DNA of 8,505 nucleotides from Bacteroidota bacterium (lineage in GTDB: Bacteria > Bacteroidota > Bacteroidia > Flavobacteriales > Flavobacteriaceae), in contig JAJRSY010000113.1 in NCBI GenBank assembly GCA_024278565.1, positions 1-8,505 of the forward strand. The letters run 5' to 3'. A program made the translations under genes and the position numbers. Below, piece by piece: positions 5,511 to 8,505 of this stretch (positions within the stretch are counted from its first letter, which is position 1; every line of letters begins with the position of its first letter). Below the pieces are notes generated by a model that searched no databases, was not told the origin of the DNA, and saw only the letters and a program-made list of their open reading frames with translations.

Positions 5511-6773
5511 ATGCAGCTAAAGCACCTTCTTATCATCGGTTTTGTTTGGCCAGAACCAAGTTCGACGGCTGCGGGCAATCGCATGTTACAGCTCATCCAT
5601 TTCTTTTTAAACAACAACTGTTCCATAACCTTTGCAAGTACGGCTGCCGAAACAGAGCTTTCGGTCGACCTAGAGCATATAGGAATATATAAGGAAGCCA
5701 TTCAATTGAACCATGCTAGCTTTGATTCGTTTGTAAGTGCTTTGAATCCTGATATGGTGCTGTTCGACCGCTTTTTGACCGAAGAACAATTTGGTTGGCG
5801 GGTTGCCCAATCTGCCCCAAACGCATTACGGGTGTTAGATACAGAGGACCTGCATTCACTTCGTCACACCCGAGAGCAGGCCTTTAAGTCAAACCAAACC
5901 CATACCACAAATTTGTGGCTTCAAAATGATATGACCAAAAGAGAAATGGCGAGCATTTATCGCTGTGACCTTTCGCTCATCATATCAAGCCATGAAATGC
6001 AATTGCTGACCAATAGTGTAAAAGTGGATAAAAGCCTGCTGCTGCACCTTCCTTTTCTATTGGATGGAATAGGGGAGGAGCACATCAAGAAATGGTTGTC
6101 TTTTGAAAACAGAACGGACTTTATCTGCATCGGTAACGGGAAGCATTTACCCAATACAGATGCTATCGCTTGGTTAAAAAAGGAAATATGGCCGTTGATT
6201 AGAAAACAGCTTCCCAAGACCCAGCTTCGAGTGTACGGAGCCTATCAACCGGCACATATTCAACAAATGCACAATCCAAAAGAAGGTTTCTTGGTTTTAG
6301 GATGGGTTTCCGACCTACAAAAAACAATGCAACAAGCACGGGTCAACCTAGCCCCCCTACGTTTTGGTGCGGGAATCAAGGGTAAACTGATTGCCGCCAT
6401 GCAATCGGGGACACCAAGTATCACCACCCCAATAGGGGCTGAGGGCATGCACGCCGATTTGAAATGGAACGGAGACATTACAAGCAATGCAAAAGCATTC
6501 GCCGAAGCCGCAGTCGCTTTCCATACCGATGAACAACGCTGGAAATGCGCCCAACTAAACGGAGTCCATCTCATTAATACGCACTACAACAAAGAAGCCC
6601 TCAGTAAGCGTTTAAGTTCTAAAATCAAGAATATACAACAAAACATAAAGCTACATCGAACCCAAAATTTTATAGGCGGCATGCTCATGCACCATACCAT
6701 GGCCAGCACCAAATATCTATCAAAATGGATCGAATCAAAAAACAAAGGCAATTCGAATCAATTTAACCACTAG
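5511..6773 (+). CDS. Group 1 (GT4-like) glycosyltransferase
   Basis: A 420-aa, probably cytoplasmic, GT-B fold enzyme that would transfer a sugar from a nucleotide donor to an unknown acceptor, perhaps a cell-surface glycan. The N-terminal acceptor lobe starts MQLKHLLIIGFVWPEPSSTAAGNR, with a beta-strand followed by a small-residue loop. The C-terminal donor lobe begins about 202 (DFICIGNGKHLPNTDAI) and contains LVLGWVSDL (261-269) and the donor-binding segment APLRFGAGIKGKLIAAMQSG (281-300), followed by TPSITTPIGAEGM. The Glu usually seen before AM in this segment is Ala here (A295). The tail after about 375 is basic and helical. The frame extends back to a TTG at 5487 inside the helicase gene; the ATG at 5511 is preferred because it begins the Rossmann strand. 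The 7-bp gap implies one operon with the helicase. Confidence 0.88.
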   Translation: MQLKHLLIIGFVWPEPSSTAAGNRMLQLIHFFLNNNCSITFASTAAETELSVDLEHIGIYKEAIQLNHASFDSFVSALNPDMVLFDRFLTEEQFGWRVAQSAPNALRVLDTEDLHSLRHTREQAFKSNQTHTTNLWLQNDMTKREMASIYRCDLSLIISSHEMQLLTNSVKVDKSLLLHLPFLLDGIGEEHIKKWLSFENRTDFICIGNGKHLPNTDAIAWLKKEIWPLIRKQLPKTQLRVYGAYQPAHIQQMHNPKEGFLVLGWVSDLQKTMQQARVNLAPLRFGAGIKGKLIAAMQSGTPSITTPIGAEGMHADLKWNGDITSNAKAFAEAAVAFHTDEQRWKCAQLNGVHLINTHYNKEALSKRLSSKIKNIQQNIKLHRTQNFIGGMLMHHTMASTKYLSKWIESKNKGNSNQFNH

Positions 6774-6792
6774 CAAAGCAAACAACAATCGC

Positions 6793-6839
6793 TAATTGTT
6801 TACTGTTCATTGATTATTGTTAATTGTTTACTGTTCATT
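6793..6839 (+). repeat. Two direct copies of a 19-bp AT-rich repeat
   Basis: TAATTGTTTACTGTTCATT occurs at 6793-6811 and again, identical, at 6821-6839, a period of 28 bp. The spacer GATTATTGT resembles part of the repeat, so it may be the remnant of more copies. It lies between the glycosyltransferase stop and menB. TATATTTA at 6874-6881 is a weak -7 candidate for menB, matching 7 of 8 consensus positions. Confidence 0.8.
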
Positions 6840-6905
6840 ACTAAACCGACAACAGTCTCTTAAAAAGAAACCCTATATTTATTCTTTTAAAATCTAAATG
6901 CATCT

Positions 6906-7748
6906 ATGAAATCACCCAATTGGAAAACGGCCAAAGAATTTGAAGATATCACGTATACCAAAAGTGATGGAGTGGCCCGTATCGCTTTCAATCGTGCGAA
7001 TGTTAGAAATGCCTTCCGCCCGAAAACGACCAGCGAGCTGTACACCGCCTTTTACGATGCGCAAGAAGATACCTCAATAGGTGTAGTGCTACTTTCTGCC
7101 GAAGGCCCATCAACAAAAGACGGTGTTTATTCTTTTTGTAGCGGTGGCGACCAAAGGGCTAGGGGAGAGCAAGGTTACGTGGGTGAAGACGGCATGCACC
7201 GCTTGAACATTTTAGAGGTACAGCGCCTGATACGTTTCATGCCCAAGGTGGTCATTGCCGTAGTACCGGGCTGGGCCGTTGGTGGTGGGCACAGTCTGCA
7301 TGTGATCTGCGATTTGACCCTTGCCAGTAAAGAACACGCCATTTTCAAACAGACCGATGCCGATGTGACCAGCTTTGATGGCGGTTACGGTTCTGCCTAT
7401 TTGGCAAAGATGGTCGGACAAAAGAAAGCACGCGAAATTTTCTTTTTAGGTCGAAACTACTCCGCACAAGAGGCTCTAGAAATGGGCATGGTAAATGCGG
7501 TAGTGCCCCATGAGGAATTGGAGATCACGGCTTATCAATGGGCGCAAGAGATTCTTGAAAAATCACCAACATCGATAAAAATGTTGAAGTTCGCCATGAA
7601 CCTGACCGACGATGGCATGGTCGGCCAACAGGTATTTGCCGGCGAGGCCACACGATTGACCTATGGTACCGAAGAGGCAAAGGAAGGTAGAGATGCTTTC
7701 TTGGAAAAACGAAAGCCCGATTTTGGCAAAAATAAGTGGATACCATAA
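6906..7748 (+). CDS. menB: 1,4-dihydroxy-2-naphthoyl-CoA synthase MenB
   Basis: A 280-aa crotonase-fold enzyme that closes the second ring in menaquinone synthesis, turning o-succinylbenzoyl-CoA into 1,4-dihydroxy-2-naphthoyl-CoA in the cytoplasm. Diagnostic segments are CSGGDQRARG (78-87, CoA/oxyanion site), PGWAVGGGHSLH (121-132, second oxyanion loop), SFDGGYGSAYLAKMVGQKKA (156-175, containing the Ser and Asp of the active site), AGEATRLTYGTEEAKEGRDA and the C-terminal KRKPDF. The length is normal. QTDADV (149-154) has Asp at the position where the E. coli enzyme has Gly, which marks the bicarbonate-independent type II form, as in the mycobacterial enzyme. No other men gene lies in this window. 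A convincing promoter was not found; a nearby TATATTTA is weak. Confidence 0.96.
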   Translation: MKSPNWKTAKEFEDITYTKSDGVARIAFNRANVRNAFRPKTTSELYTAFYDAQEDTSIGVVLLSAEGPSTKDGVYSFCSGGDQRARGEQGYVGEDGMHRLNILEVQRLIRFMPKVVIAVVPGWAVGGGHSLHVICDLTLASKEHAIFKQTDADVTSFDGGYGSAYLAKMVGQKKAREIFFLGRNYSAQEALEMGMVNAVVPHEELEITAYQWAQEILEKSPTSIKMLKFAMNLTDDGMVGQQVFAGEATRLTYGTEEAKEGRDAFLEKRKPDFGKNKWIP

Positions 7749-7759
7749 AGTAAAGGTTA

Positions 7760-7787
7760 CTGAGCGCAGTCGAAGTAAGCGCAGTCG
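7760..7787 (+). repeat. Short tandem repeat of AGCGCAGTCG after menB
   Basis: AGCGCAGTCG occurs at 7763-7772 and 7778-7787, 15 bp apart, within CTGAGCGCAGTCGAAGTAAG. Sequences of the kind CTGAGCGNAGTCGAAG recur between genes in many Bacteroidota, so this is probably one copy of a dispersed intergenic repeat. It begins 12 bp after the menB stop. Confidence 0.6.
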
Positions 7788-7802
7788 GAATGTCTGTTGG
7801 GT

Positions 7803-7864
7803 AATTGGGTGAAGGAGTCAATCAGTCAATGAAAACCAATGAGTGAAGGGTTAAATGGGTGAAG
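7803..7864 (+). repeat. Three degenerate copies of an AATGGGTGAAG-like repeat
   Basis: AATTGGGTGAAG (7803-7814), AATGAGTGAAG (7838-7848) and AAATGGGTGAAG (7853-7864) share the pattern AATxxGTGAAG with uneven spacing. This is simple repetitive intergenic DNA without a visible function. The remaining bases to 8073 are AT-rich and hold only the small frame and hairpin listed separately. Confidence 0.5.
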
Positions 7865-7872
7865 AAAAAACG

Positions 7873-7947
7873 ATGCTATTGAGCTATTTTTCGTTGTTTA
7901 CTTTTTTGGTTCTACCACTATTTGTGTGGGTAAGATTCTATTTTTAG
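7873..7947 (+). CDS. Possible 24-aa hydrophobic peptide (doubtful)
   Basis: ATG to TAG encodes 24 residues, nearly all hydrophobic (FSLFTFLVLPLFVWV) with one Arg near the C-terminus, which is the size and composition of a single membrane-spanning peptide. An A-rich stretch (GAAGAAAAAACG) precedes the ATG, as is common for Bacteroidota starts. No promoter, homologue or duplicate is visible. T-rich DNA encodes hydrophobic residues by chance, so this may well be no gene at all. Confidence 0.2.
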   Translation: MLLSYFSLFTFLVLPLFVWVRFYF

Positions 7948-7981
7948 TTATAAATTTTTTTTAGTACATGACAAAAATACA

Positions 7982-8002
7982 ATCCATTAAAAATCAATGG
8001 AT
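7982..8002. other. Hairpin in the leader of the transposase gene
   Basis: ATCCATT (7982-7988) and AATGGAT (7996-8002) are perfect inverted repeats around a 7-base A/T-rich loop. The element lies 71 bp before the transposase ATG, near the presumed left end of the insertion sequence. It could be a subterminal element, or an RNA hairpin protecting the gene from read-through transcription; both are inference. Confidence 0.4.
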
Positions 8003-8073
8003 CAAGTGTTGAAGTATTAACATAAAACATTTATTTTCAGTATCTTAAAAAGGTATTACCACATATTTTTCTA

Positions 8074-8505
8074 ATGGAGAAAACCAATGCTTACCTTGAA
8101 AATAATGGATTGACAGCAGTTCTGAACACACATTTCCAAGGAAAGTTGAATTTGGCAAGGGTAAGGCTCATTTCACTTTTCGTATGCTCACTATGCAAGG
8201 TGCAGACGGTCACCTTTGACAAACCGGCCAACGCCTTCGATGCCCGTGCCCGATCAGGCCCCTCCCTGAGGCGCATCCAACGTTTCATTGCCGATTATGC
8301 CCTGGATGGGGACCTGATGCCAAGTTGGTATTTTCTCTGTTGCCCAAACAAGGGAAGGTAAAGCTGACCATCGACCGCACCAACTGGAAATTCGGGAGAA
8401 CGGACATTAACATATTCATGTTGGGTGTGGTATACCAGGGGGCGGCCTTTCCGTTGCCCTTCACCATGTTGGACAAGAGGGGGAGCTCCAATAGCCAAGA
8501 ACGGA
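8074..8505 (+). pseudogene. IS4-family transposase, frameshifted and cut by the window edge
   Basis: The first frame (8074-8361) encodes 95 residues, with the N-terminal part of an IS4-type transposase (LARVRLISLFVCSLCKVQTV, LRRIQRFIADYALDGDL) and then ends early. At about 8317-8319 the reading continues in another frame: AKLVFSLLPKQGKVKLTIDRTNWKF and onward to the window end at 8505, giving 62 further codons with no stop. The joined protein is the expected order, with the first catalytic Asp of the DDE triad in LTIDRTNW. A single missing base in CTGATGCC is the simplest cause. No slippery heptamer is visible, so programmed frameshifting is unlikely. GC content is visibly higher than in neighbouring genes, which fits an acquired element. 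Whether the downstream part is intact cannot be seen. Confidence 0.8.
8074..8505 (+). mobile_element. Left part of an IS4-family insertion sequence
   Basis: The transposase gene described at this place marks an insertion sequence that runs past the right edge. Its left end must lie upstream of 8074, probably in the AT-rich DNA between about 7950 and 8073, but without the right end the terminal inverted repeat and target duplication cannot be identified. The limits given are therefore only those of the visible transposase. Confidence 0.65.

Noticed and set aside
5957..6574. Minus-strand frames inside the glycosyltransferase gene
   Set aside because: They are antisense to a continuous domain with recognisable motifs, and their composition is not protein-like.
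6793..6839. CRISPR-like array
   Set aside because: There are only two units of 19 bp with a 9-bp spacer and no cas gene, so it is a simple tandem repeat.
7212..7821. Minus-strand frames over menB
   Set aside because: They are shadows of menB, which is unambiguous on the plus strand.
7860..7905. Hairpin GAAAAA...TTTTTC as a menB terminator
   Set aside because: The pairing is only A/T plus one G-C, the loop is long and the site is more than 110 bp past the menB stop.
8317..8324. Programmed ribosomal frameshift in the transposase
   Set aside because: No A-rich or other slippery heptamer is present at the junction, and IS4-family elements normally have a single frame.
8091..8498. Minus-strand frames over the transposase
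   Set aside because: The plus strand encodes a recognisable IS4 transposase in two adjoining frames; the opposite frames show no pattern.

Overview
The window looks like a piece of chromosome from a marine-type member of the Flavobacteriaceae (Bacteroidota). The evidence is a 287-aa primary sigma factor of the short Bacteroidota type lacking region 1.1, a menaquinone-pathway MenB, a DUF6155-like protein, a YaiO-type outer-membrane barrel, AT-rich intergenic DNA without Shine-Dalgarno sequences, and four intergenic matches to the Bacteroidota -7 promoter element TAnnTTTG, each upstream of a gene. The genus cannot be told from the sequence alone.

Layout. Positions 1-1415 hold the 3' end of an unidentified gene, coupled by a TAATG overlap to a TPR plus beta-barrel protein of the YaiO family. 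Positions 1416-1809 are non-coding, with a GC-rich hairpin and a good promoter. Positions 1810-2047 encode two tiny proteins (32 and 34 aa) that are clearly related to each other. They are followed by a strong symmetric terminator (2046-2130), shared with rpoD, which converges from the other side (2147-3010, minus strand). A 333-bp divergent region separates rpoD from a DUF6155-like gene (3344-3853). Next come a DEAD/DEAH superfamily 2 helicase with a TTG start (3992-5503) and, 7 bp later, a group 1 glycosyltransferase (5511-6773). menB (6906-7748) follows after a gap containing a 19-bp tandem repeat. From 7749 the DNA is repeat-rich and non-coding. The window ends inside an IS4-family transposase gene that carries a frameshift (8074 onward).

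How the genes fit together. This is mostly a set of independent housekeeping or conserved genes: transcription initiation (rpoD), menaquinone synthesis (menB), DNA/RNA unwinding (helicase) and envelope functions (YaiO-like barrel, glycosyltransferase). They do not form one pathway. The most interesting item is the pair of microprotein genes at 1810-2047. They have their own promoter and terminator and share a 22-residue block that aligns without gaps (9 identical, 7 similar) with a repeated helix-capping pattern (S/T-x-x-E). I do not recognise the family and assign no function.
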